A stretch of 64,000 nucleotides of DNA, from positions 62,001-126,000 of the forward strand of contig LNFC01000022.1 in the NCBI GenBank assembly GCA_001464545.1. The letters are read 5' to 3'. Positions 34,554 to 42,126 of the stretch are shown here, piece by piece. Source of the DNA: Acidobacteria bacterium Ga0077551 (GTDB taxonomy: Bacteria > Pseudomonadota > Alphaproteobacteria > Caulobacterales > Hyphomonadaceae). A model generated the notes under the pieces. That model had not been told where the DNA came from and made no database searches. It saw only the letters and a list, made by a program, of their open reading frames with translations. The position numbers and the translations under genes are program-made. How positions within the stretch are numbered: the first letter of the stretch is position 1; every line of letters starts with the position of its first letter.

Positions 34554-34763
34554 GGCAACGTCACCGGGTCGTCCGGCACAAAGGCCGAAGACCCGGGCCG
34601 GCCGCGCGCAAACGCCTGGTACGAGCTGGGCGGTACCGAAAGTGCGATTTGACGAAGTGGGGTGGGGGAGCGCCTCGGTCTTGGCGCAGCGCGGCGTTGG
34701 TGATCAAAGGACGGATCGTTTCGGACGCCGCGTGAGGCGTTCGCGGGACTAGAACAGTTCGGC
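34539..34763. repeat. Inverted 15-bp repeat ending two convergent che genes
   Basis: GCCGAACTCTTCTAG (34539-34553) forms the last codons and stop of cheD. The same sequence with one change, GCCGAACTGTTCTAG on the minus strand (34749-34763), ends the facing gene. They bracket a 195-base gap with no gene. The repeat may reflect a shared C-terminal peptide (AELF) or a DNA-level inverted repeat. Confidence 0.75.
34564..34596. terminator. Hairpin downstream of cheD
   Basis: CCGGGTC (34564-34570) and GACCCGG (34590-34596) can pair, with an inner CGGC/GCCG stem around ACAAAG. It begins 11 bases after the cheD stop in the gap between convergent operons. There is no T-run, so a terminator role is likely only by position. 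Confidence 0.4.
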
Positions 34764-35126
34764 TCCAGTTGGCACATCACTCTCAGCATACGGAACGCCG
34801 AGGCCGCGCAATGCGTCGCGAACGGCATGGAGGCGCACTTGATCAAGTGCTTTGCCGATGTTGATCACTTCACCGGAAGGCGCCGTTTCCAGCGCGCTCG
34901 TGAACGCCGCAATGGACCCAAGTGTCTGCGAGACCCGGTCGATCTCCTGCAGACGGCTGATCAAAGATGCGGTCAGGAACGTGTCTGACTGCAGACTGGA
35001 AGACAGCGCTTCCTGAAAGTCATTGCACGTATGTTCGAGCTCACGGATAATCGATCCGAGCCGCGCCAGAAGCAGGGACGGCGCAACTTCCGATTCAAAG
35101 CATGAAGTCACGTTCTCGGCAATCAC
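34749..35126 (-). CDS. Unrecognised helical protein of the che operon
   Basis: A 125-residue, mainly helical protein with no signal peptide, opening at GTG 35126, two bases after the stop of the second cheY gene; the ribosome binding site is weak, so the start is uncertain. It contains SRLQEIDRVSQTLGSIAAFT-type amphipathic helices and could form a four-helix bundle. I cannot assign a family. Caulobacter has small che-operon proteins of unknown role in similar places (CheE, CheU), but homology is not shown here. It ends GAELF, like the facing CheD. Confidence 0.6.
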   Translation of the reverse strand: MIAENVTSCFESEVAPSLLLARLGSIIRELEHTCNDFQEALSSSLQSDTFLTASLISRLQEIDRVSQTLGSIAAFTSALETAPSGEVINIGKALDQVRLHAVRDALRGLGVPYAESDVPTGAELF

Positions 35127-35128
35127 GA

Positions 35129-35515
35129 CTAGAGCCGGCCTACAACGGCTTCGACAGTTTTGCGCAGGCTTTCCGGCGTGACCGGTTTGGGCAGGAAGTT
35201 GTTCATGCCCAGGCGCTGTCCTTCGGTGACGACCGTTGAGTCAGTCGTGCCAGATACGAGAATGAAACCGGTGCGCTGCAGCTGTCCCGAGGCGCGTATA
35301 GCCTTGAGCAGATCCAGTCCGCTTTTGCCGGGCATGTTGTAGTCGGAGACAACCAGGTGAACCGGTGTCTTCAGCATGAAGCTCAACGCTCCATCACACG
35401 TCGTTTCGGAAAAGATATTCTTGATTCCGCACTGTTCGAGTCCATTGATCAAGACGCCCCGGCTCGCAGCCATGTCGTCGACAACAAGAATTCGGAGGCT
35501 GTCCTTGATCGACAT
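35129..35515 (-). CDS. Single-domain response regulator, second CheY
   Basis: A 128-residue receiver with no output domain. Acidic D13/D14 (LRILVVDDMAASRG), phosphoacceptor D58 (LVVSDYNMPGKSG), the Ser/Thr position (ILVSGTTDS) and Lys in FLPKPVTPE are all intact. I start it at ATG 35515 with AAGGACG upstream. It lies downstream of cheW after a gap of about 240 bases holding hairpins. It may compete with the first CheY for phosphate from CheA or act as a phosphate sink; which one binds the switch is unknown. Confidence 0.85.
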   Translation of the reverse strand: MSIKDSLRILVVDDMAASRGVLINGLEQCGIKNIFSETTCDGALSFMLKTPVHLVVSDYNMPGKSGLDLLKAIRASGQLQRTGFILVSGTTDSTVVTEGQRLGMNNFLPKPVTPESLRKTVEAVVGRL

Positions 35516-35697
35516 CTTTCGTCCTTTTGGGCGTGAACCAGCGCGATCCACTTGGCGCTGATTATCTCGGTTCTCGTTGATATGAGGTTACGTTGCTGTA
35601 CAAATTGGTGAAAGCGGCATTTAGGAAAAGTGCCCCGGAGTGTGGTACCCGAAACTCTGGCAGTCCTTACTTGATCCGTCTCGGGATGATGCCCGCA

Positions 35698-35734
35698 CCC
35701 GCTCCCTGTCCGGCCCGCAGCAGCAGGGAACGGG
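35698..35734 (-). terminator. Hairpin downstream of cheW
   Basis: CCCGCTCCCTG (35698-35708) and CAGGGAACGGG (35724-35734) form ten base pairs with one C-A mismatch. A second perfect palindrome, CCTCCGCGGAGG, is at 35739-35750, directly after the cheW stop. Both would interrupt transcription between cheW and the second cheY, but there is no clear T-run. Confidence 0.45.
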
Positions 35735-35753
35735 TTAGCCTCCGCGGAGGAAA

Positions 35754-36224
35754 TCAGGCGGCCGCTGACATCTGGGCGGCGGGCGCCAGGGTTGTCAGGT
35801 CGATCACCCGGATCATGTTGCCCTCAAGGGCGACCAGGCTCTTGAAGAAGGCCTTGGAAGTTTCCGAGGCAATCTCAGGGGTTGGCTGAAGGATGCTGTC
35901 CTTCAGCGAAAGAATGTCGGAAACGGCTTCTACCACAAGGCCGATCAGCTGATCACCGATCTGCACGACGATCGTCACGTTGGAGGGCGTCGGATCGGTT
36001 GAAGGCATGCCGAGCCGTGCGCCCAGATCCACGATCGGCAGAACCGTTCCGCGCAGGTTGATGACGCCGCACACATATGAGGGCGAGTGAGGGATTGGCG
36101 TCGGTTTTGCCCAGCCGCGAATTTCGCGTACGGCCATGATGTCGACGCAGAAGGTCTGGCCGCTGATCGTGAAGGAAATGAACTTGTTCTCATTCATCGG
36201 GGGCGTCTCATTCTTGTCGTGCAT
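35754..36224 (-). CDS. cheW: Chemotaxis coupling protein CheW
   Basis: A 156-residue CheW-domain protein linking receptors and CheA: FISFTISGQTFCVDIMAVRE, then VCGVINLRGTVLPIVDLGAR and VVEAVSDILSLKD. I start at ATG 36224, preceded by AAGGAAG. The frame can open at TTG 36242, which overlaps the end of the upstream CheW-like segment of cheA. It is followed by hairpins. It ends MSAAA. Confidence 0.94.
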   Translation of the reverse strand: MHDKNETPPMNENKFISFTISGQTFCVDIMAVREIRGWAKPTPIPHSPSYVCGVINLRGTVLPIVDLGARLGMPSTDPTPSNVTIVVQIGDQLIGLVVEAVSDILSLKDSILQPTPEIASETSKAFFKSLVALEGNMIRVIDLTTLAPAAQMSAAA

Positions 36225-36238
36225 GTGTACTTCCTTAC

Positions 36239-38295
36239 TCAAGCTGCCTCTGACAGGTCCGCTGTCATGCTTTTCCTGGAGACTATCCGGTCAACGTCAA
36301 GAATTAGTGCAATTCTTCCGTCGCCAAGGATGGTTGCGGCAGCTATTCCGGGTACGGATCCATAATTTTCTTCGAGACCTTTGATCACGACCTGTCGCTG
36401 GTCGAAGATCTCGTCCACCAGAAGCGCACTCAGGGCACTGTCTTCCGTCTGGGTGAGCACGACGATCTGGTTGTCGACTTTCGTCAGGGGGGCACGGTAA
36501 CCGAGCGTCGCCCCGACATCCACCAGTGGAACGAAGGCGCCCCGGATAAAGACGACTTGCCCTTCGGTCGACAGATAGTGAATATCTTCCGGTTTTGGCT
36601 TGAGAGTTTCCACGATGTCCGTAAGCGGAATGATTGTGGTCTGCCCCGCAATCCGGACAACCATTCCGTCGAGGATCGCGAGTGTCAAAGGAAGACTGAT
36701 GATGAAAGACGAGCTGCCTGGATCGATTTCTTGACGACATCCATTCCGACGCCGCGGCCCGAAAGGTTCGACACTTCCGAAGCCGTCGAGAAGCCCGGCA
36801 TGAAGAGGAGGTTGTCGATCTCGCCGTCGGTCAATTGTTCGTCGGCCGAGATCAATCCCTTTTCGATAGCAATCTGACGCACTCTCGGGCGATTGATCCC
36901 CGCGCCGTCGTCGCTTACCTCGATGATCACCCTGCCGGACCGGTGCATTGCAGAAAGCCGGACAACGCCCTCGCGGGGCTTGCCTGCCGCCTCGCGTTTT
37001 TCGCGGGATTCCAAGCCGTGATCGACAGCATTCCGGATCATGTGGGTCAGCGGATCTGACAGCCGCTCGATGACGATCTTGTCGACTTCGGTCGACTCGC
37101 CTTCGGTGACCAGGCGGACGTCCTTGCGCGTTGCGTTGGAGGCCTCGCGAACAATACGCGACATTCTCTGGAAGAGCGGCTTCACGGGCTGAGCGCGGAT
37201 CGACATCACGCTTTCCTGAATGTCGCGGGTGAGTTGCTTGAACTCATCGAGACCGCCGGCCAGCGGGGAGTTCGGCGGGAACCCGGCATCGAAGACGGCT
37301 TGAGAAAGCATCGACTGGTTGATGACCAGTTCGCCGATCAGGTTGATCAGCCGGTCGACCCGGTCGAGTTCTACCCGGACGGTGGCTTTTGGCGCTTTCC
37401 CGGCATCCTTTCCGTTGGCGTCGGCGGAGGCGCCCGGCGACGGACCGTGATCGGAATCTTCGTGCAAGGCTTGCAGAGAGGCAGCGGGCGCCTGTTTGCT
37501 CGGCGTCTGCGTTTCAACGGGCGCCGGGCGCGGCGCGCTGCTGACAGCGGTCCGCTCGATTTTCAGATCGCACTCATCTTCCACGAACTCGAATACTTCC
37601 CGGATCGCGGTTTCGGTGACCATGGCCGGCATTGTGAGGGACCATTTCAGGTAACTCTTTTCGCAGTCCATATGATCCAGCAAAAGGAGATCGCTCCAGT
37701 CGCAGGTGACCGAATAGTCGCCCAGAAGCCGGAGCGCCCGCAGCAACAGGACAGAGTCGTTTCCGCGCGCAAACAGGTTCTCGTGCGGTGAAAGTGTAAT
37801 GCGCCAGTTGCCGTCCTCGGCGGGAGGCGGGGGAGGGGCATCGAAGTCAAGACTGAAGTCGAGCGCTATGGGTTCGAAGACAAAGTTTTCGGCGCTCGGT
37901 GCAGCATTGTCGCTGTCGATGAACGATTCCAGCTCGGAGATCAGGTGATCGATTTGCTCGCCATCGACCTGATCGCCGGATTGGGCCGAGGCCACCAGAT
38001 CTGCCAGAAAATCCGCAGAACGCAGAAACAGCGCAATCAGGTCTGTCTGAGGCTCAAGCCGTCCCGCCCGAACTTCGTCCAGCGTCGTCTCGAACTTGTG
38101 TGCGAACCGGACCAGGTCGTTGAGCGCGAAGGCGCCCGCGCCGCCCTTGATCGAATGAACAGCCCGGAAAACCGAGTTCACCTTCTCCGGATCGCGGTCG
38201 CCATCCCGAATGGAGGTGAGGCCCGTCTCAAGATCCTGAAGCAAGTCTTCGCACTCAAGGAAGAACGTCTCCCGGATTTCGTCCATCGTGTCCAT
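36239..38295 (-). pseudogene. cheA: Chemotaxis histidine kinase CheA, frameshifted with internal deletion
   Basis: The kinase is split into two frames. The first (38295-36685) encodes HPt (His47 in AVHSIKGGAGAF), a linker, the dimerisation helix (DRVDRLINLIGELVINQSML) and the ATPase (N box IRNAVDHGLE, G1 SDDGAGI, GRGVGMDVVK), then ends ARLSSSVFL-stop. The second (36688-36239) begins in SLPLTLAILDGMVVRIA and carries the CheW-like P5 domain; its only start is a TTG without ribosome binding site. In other CheA proteins about 25 residues separate GMDVVK from LPLTLAI; here KSIQ runs almost directly into GSSSFIIS, so 13-14 codons are missing and the frame is lost. Either a real mutation or an assembly error. 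Confidence 0.85.
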
Positions 38296-38317
38296 TGGCA
38301 ATTCCGTTTCGGTTAGT

Positions 38318-38683
38318 TCAGGCAGCTACACGATGAATGATGCTGATCAGTTTTTCTTTGTTGAATGGCTTGACGATCCATCCGGTTGCACCGGCGTCAC
38401 GCGCGCGCTGCTTCAGCTCGGTGGCGCTCTCGGTCGTCAGTGTAAGGATGGGAACGCCCTTGAAGTCTTCCCGGGCGCGGACAGCCTCGATGAAGCCGAA
38501 GCCGTCCATCCGGGGCATGTTGATATCAGTGATGATGACCTGGGGATTCACGGCGTCCATGACCTCAAGGCCATGAATTCCGTCTTCTGCAAGGTGCACT
38601 TCGAAGCCAGCCTCGGCGAGCGCGAGGCGGATCATGTCGCGCATGGTTCTTGAATCGTCGACCGCCAAAATTCTAAGCGACAT
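38318..38683 (-). CDS. cheY: Chemotaxis response regulator CheY
   Basis: A 121-residue single receiver with ILAVDDSRTMRDMIR, phosphoacceptor D53 (IITDINMPRMDGFGF), TLTTES and the conserved Lys in WIVKPFNKEKL. It starts in the stop of the STAS gene (TAATG) and lies 23 bases upstream of cheA, the classical place for the CheY that signals to the motor. Its target here would be the FliM-like protein, whose usual docking segment is missing. It ends in RVAA. Confidence 0.93.
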   Translation of the reverse strand: MSLRILAVDDSRTMRDMIRLALAEAGFEVHLAEDGIHGLEVMDAVNPQVIITDINMPRMDGFGFIEAVRAREDFKGVPILTLTTESATELKQRARDAGATGWIVKPFNKEKLISIIHRVAA

Positions 38684-38976
38684 TATGAAGCCCCCTGTTC
38701 TTGTGAAAATGCAGTGTCGAGCCCGGTGAACTCCAGGGCCTGAATCATGGGTTGGGACGGCGAAACCAGACTGAAACCCTGTTTGTCAGAGTCCCAGGTC
38801 AGCTTGGCGCTCAAAAGCAACTGCAGGCACCCGCCACCAATGTGGCCGACCTTGCTGGCATCAATGACAACTGGGTGTCCGCGCCGTTCGAGCAGGGCGG
38901 CCTGGAGTTTGGGCGCCGCTTTGGCGCCTAGGTCCGCATCAAGAACGAGCGAGTTTTCAGCTACGAGTTCCGTCAA
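38683..38976 (-). CDS. STAS-domain protein heading the che operon
   Basis: A 97-residue STAS domain protein starting at TTG 38976 with AAGGGAG eight bases upstream. The fold pattern is clear (SLVLDADLGAKAAPKLQAAL, then HPVVIDASKVGHIGGGCLQL). The site that carries the phosphorylatable Ser in anti-anti-sigma factors (usually D-S-S/T-G) reads GGG, so it is unlikely to be regulated by phosphorylation. STAS proteins head some alphaproteobacterial che operons with unknown function. It is cotranslated with cheY. Confidence 0.82.
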   Translation of the reverse strand: MTELVAENSLVLDADLGAKAAPKLQAALLERRGHPVVIDASKVGHIGGGCLQLLLSAKLTWDSDKQGFSLVSPSQPMIQALEFTGLDTAFSQEQGAS

Positions 38977-39345
38977 CGGTCGTTCTCCCTTCGGTAGTGT
39001 TAGCGCGGTTTCCGGTGGGGTGCTGAGAAGCGCCCACGCCTGACCTGCTGATCACTTAAGGGTGGTAGGTGAATTTTGATTTAAGGTCGGGACCGCTGTA
39101 AGCATTGGTCGCAGCTGATGCTGAAGGAGCGGCAATTCGGCGATTGCTTGCATCTCGACAGTCAGTTCCGGTCTTCACCTTCAGATATTCCAAGGAACAT
39201 AGGATTGAATGGCGCAATGCTTGCCGGCTTTCACCATGTCTGCGAAGTGAGGGTCGTTGAGCTGTGAAACGATGGGAAGGACACGCGGAACGGTCTTCGG
39301 CCAACGTCGCCCGGTATGCTTCAAGCCTCTTGGTGGTCTTAAATT
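38977..39345. other. 369-base intergenic region between the che operon and dusA
   Basis: This divergent region must hold the promoter of the STAS-cheY-cheA-cheW operon and of dusA. I see no convincing sigma-70 or CtrA element. Short open frames on the minus strand (for example 39056-39304) have neither a ribosome binding site nor recognisable similarity and are not called as genes. Confidence 0.4.
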
Positions 39346-40332
39346 ATGTTGAAAAAACAAGATTATAGATTCTCCGTCGCCCCCATGATGGACTGGACCG
39401 ACCGGCATTGCCGGGCCTTCCACCGGGTGTTGACGAAAAGGGCGCTCCTTTGGACGGAGATGGTGACCGCCGATGCCGTGATCCACGGCGACCGGGCCCG
39501 GATTTTGGGCTACGGCCCGGAGGAGCACCCTGTCGTTCTGCAGCTCGGCGGCTCGGACCCTGTCAAGCTCGCCCAGGCGGCGCGTATCGCGGAAGATTTT
39601 GGTTATGACGAGGTTAACCTGAATTGCGGCTGCCCGTCCGACCGCGTCCAGTCCGGATCTTTCGGCGCCTGCCTGATGGCCGAGCCGGATGTCGTGGCAG
39701 AGTGTGTTTTCGCGATGCGCGGGGCCGTCTCCATTCCGGTCTCCGTTAAGAACCGCATTGCGATCGACGATCTGCCGGCCCGGGAGACCCTCTTTACCTT
39801 TGTAGACAAGGTGTCGGCGGCCGGATGTTCCGTGTTCACCGTGCATGCGCGGGCCGCGTGGCTCAAGGGCCTCAGTCCGAAGGAGAACCGCGAGGTGCCG
39901 CCGCTTGACTACGGCCTGGTCGCCCAACTGAAACGCGCGCGTCCCGATCTTGCGATCATCCTTAACGGCGGCATCACCACCCTTGATCAGTGCACAGAGC
40001 ACCTCGGAACATTCGACGGCGTGATGATAGGCCGCGCGGCGTACCAGACGCCGGAACTGCTCGGCAGCGTCGATGCGCGGCTTTTCGGCGCGGCAGAGTC
40101 CGTTTCTGCGCCTCAGGCGATCCGCGCCTACGAACCCTATATCGCCGCACGTCTGTCCGAGGGGGCCAGCCTGCATTCGATGACGCGGCACATGCTCGGC
40201 TTGTTCGCCGGGCAGCCGGGTGCGCGGCAGTGGCGGAGAATTCTGTCCGAACAGGCGCCGCGCAAGGGCGCCGGACTGGAGGTGCTCCGCGCCGCGCTCG
40301 CCGCCGTGGAAGAAAATCTCCCCGCAGGTTAA
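39346..40332 (+). CDS. dusA: tRNA-dihydrouridine synthase DusA
   Basis: A 328-residue FMN enzyme that reduces uridines in the D-loop of tRNA. Family motifs: the FMN-binding start YRFSVAPMMDWTDRHCRAFH, VLQLGGSDPVKLAQAARIAE, the catalytic Cys segment EVNLNCGCPSDRVQSGSFGA and NGGITTLDQC followed by GVMIGRAAYQTP. These fit the DusA subclass (MMDWTDRH). It is monocistronic. The upstream ribosome binding site is poor. Confidence 0.96.
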   Translation: MLKKQDYRFSVAPMMDWTDRHCRAFHRVLTKRALLWTEMVTADAVIHGDRARILGYGPEEHPVVLQLGGSDPVKLAQAARIAEDFGYDEVNLNCGCPSDRVQSGSFGACLMAEPDVVAECVFAMRGAVSIPVSVKNRIAIDDLPARETLFTFVDKVSAAGCSVFTVHARAAWLKGLSPKENREVPPLDYGLVAQLKRARPDLAIILNGGITTLDQCTEHLGTFDGVMIGRAAYQTPELLGSVDARLFGAAESVSAPQAIRAYEPYIAARLSEGASLHSMTRHMLGLFAGQPGARQWRRILSEQAPRKGAGLEVLRAALAAVEENLPAG

Positions 40333-40635
40333 CTAAGTTCTGTATTTTTTCTTAAACATGAAATAGCCCTCGGCACCCTCGGGACGCGGGAATTAGTCGC
40401 ACGGATCACCGCGCTTTTGCTTTAGGTGCGTGAATTACTCGAAGTCTCCCTGATCCAGTCCGCCGCCAGGCCGCAGTAGCGCGGGCAGTTGTCGCGGATC
40501 AGTCGTTTCCGGGCGCTGCACCACTCGGCCCCGATGGCAGCCCTTCTACCGGCACTGCCGGAGCCGTGGGGTCCATGATTGCGCGGTAAGCATCCGGTTA
40601 AGGCTCTGCTCAGGCATTCGAACTAGGCTTCGCGC
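40333..40635. other. 303-base intergenic region before the hybrid kinase
   Basis: No gene is called here. On the minus strand two overlapping frames have GC-rich third positions: one of 25 codons from ATG 40576 to a stop at 40499, and one open from about 40617 to a stop at 40422 ending with a Cys/Arg-rich stretch (CPRYCGLAADWIRE). They could be remnants of a frameshifted small gene. A GGTTAA (reverse TTAACC) lies at 40596-40601, 35 bases before the kinase start. Confidence 0.35.
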
Positions 40636-42126
40636 ATGACATCGCCGCCCCGCAGCCCCTCCGATACCGATTCGCCTGAACAGGCCTTCCTGGCGACCGC
40701 CAGCCATGAAATCCGCACGCCCCTGAACGGCATCCTCGGCACGGTGTCGCTACTGCTTGAAACCGACCTTTCGCCTGCCCAGCGCGAATATGCCGAGACG
40801 ATCCGCCTCTCCGGCGGACGCCTGCTCGACCTGCTGAACAATGTGCTCGACTATGCACGCCTTGATGCCTCGGCGGTCGAACTAGAGACGGAAAACTTCT
40901 GCCCGCTGCAGCTCGCCCGCGAAGTTGCGGAACTGCTCGCGCCGCGTGCCCACGCGGCTGGGCTCGACCTTGCTGTGCGGGCGGTCCATTGGCCCGTCCC
41001 CATTTACGAAGGGGATGCCGGCCGGCTGCGCCAGATCCTGTTCAATCTCGTCGGCAACGCCTTGAAGTTCACGCGCCAGGGCGCCGTCCTTGTCGATGTC
41101 GAGCCGCTCGCCACCGGGCTTGCCCTGCATGTCCGCGATACGGGCCCCGGCATTGCCGAGGAAGACCAGGCGCGCCTGTTCGAGGCCTTCCGCCAGTCTG
41201 CATCCGGAGATGCCTACCGCGATGGCGGCGTCGGCCTAGGCCTTGCCATCGTCAAGCGACTGGCAGACCTGCTCGGCGGCAGCGTCACTGTCGCATCGCG
41301 TCTTGGGGAAGGGGCGACCTTTTCCGTCCGCGTTCCCCTGCGCCTGGCAGACGCTTTGCCGCTGCATGACGCGGTCCGCCTCGGCGGCCGGATTGGCCTG
41401 GCGGGTCTGCCGCCTGCCACAACCTTGGCGCTTGCGGCCGCAATGTCCGGCCTCGAAACAGGCGCCTTCCAGATCGACCTGTCGACCGGCCAGGTCCCTG
41501 AGGGGATTGATGTACTTCTGATAGGCGCAGACCTGCCGGAGGCCATGGTGGCCGCCCTTGCCCGCAAGGCGCCCGCGCTCGTTGTCCTGCGTCCGGAAGA
41601 CCGCGGTGCCATTGGCCGTTTCCGCCAGCTCGGTTGCCGGGGCTGGCTGGTGCGCCCGCTGCGCATGTCATCGATTGCCGAGCGCATCCATCTGGCGCGA
41701 ACGGGCCGCCTCGTTGCGGAAGAGCCAGAGACAGAGGCTGGCGGCGGCCGCGTGCTGATCGCGGATGACAATCCTGTAAACGCGCTGATTGCACGCCGCG
41801 CCTTGGAATCAGCCGGATTTACCGTCACTGTGGCCGCAACCGGAAGCGAAGCGCTCGAGGCTGCGGCGCGGATGGCTCCGGAACTTGTACTGATGGATTT
41901 GAGAATGCCGGTTATGGACGGGTTCGAAGCGATGCGGCGGCTGCGGGCAGGCGGGTTCACCGCACCGATCATCGCCGTGTCGGCGGAAATCAATCCGGAC
42001 ATCGAACGGCGCGCCCGCGACAGCGGGGCCAGCGGCGTTGCCGCCAAGCCGCTCGATGCGCAGGCCCTGCGCTCGCTCGCGCTGCAATGGACCGCCGGCG
42101 CAGGCCGCCTGACGGGCGCTGCATGA
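40636..42126 (+). CDS. Soluble hybrid histidine kinase with pseudo-receiver and receiver
   Basis: A 496-residue cytoplasmic kinase. The order is HisKA (phospho-His in ATASHEIRTPLNGILG, about H25), HATPase (NLVGNALKFT, RDTGPGIAEED, GGVGLGLAIVKR), a degenerate receiver at about 240-355 lacking the phosphoacceptor Asp, and an intact receiver at about 370-485 (RVLIADDNPVNALIA, VLMDLRMPVMDGF, AAKPLD). There is no membrane or sensor domain, so the input must come through a partner or the pseudo-receiver. ATGA overlap couples it to the MFS gene. No cognate phosphotransfer protein is adjacent. Confidence 0.88.
   Translation: MTSPPRSPSDTDSPEQAFLATASHEIRTPLNGILGTVSLLLETDLSPAQREYAETIRLSGGRLLDLLNNVLDYARLDASAVELETENFCPLQLAREVAELLAPRAHAAGLDLAVRAVHWPVPIYEGDAGRLRQILFNLVGNALKFTRQGAVLVDVEPLATGLALHVRDTGPGIAEEDQARLFEAFRQSASGDAYRDGGVGLGLAIVKRLADLLGGSVTVASRLGEGATFSVRVPLRLADALPLHDAVRLGGRIGLAGLPPATTLALAAAMSGLETGAFQIDLSTGQVPEGIDVLLIGADLPEAMVAALARKAPALVVLRPEDRGAIGRFRQLGCRGWLVRPLRMSSIAERIHLARTGRLVAEEPETEAGGGRVLIADDNPVNALIARRALESAGFTVTVAATGSEALEAAARMAPELVLMDLRMPVMDGFEAMRRLRAGGFTAPIIAVSAEINPDIERRARDSGASGVAAKPLDAQALRSLALQWTAGAGRLTGAA

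Noticed and set aside
34531-34752. Plus-strand frame through the gap between cheD and the facing gene
   Set aside because: It begins inside cheD and gives an Arg/Gly/Pro-rich product typical of random GC-rich DNA.
36239-36688. Stand-alone CheW-like gene downstream of cheA
   Set aside because: It begins at a TTG inside the conserved LPLTLAI segment of CheA, without a ribosome binding site, and matches the CheA P5 domain; it is the displaced C-terminus of cheA.
39056-39304. Possible small minus-strand gene upstream of dusA
   Set aside because: No ribosome binding site, no similarity, and mixed codon use; treated as intergenic.
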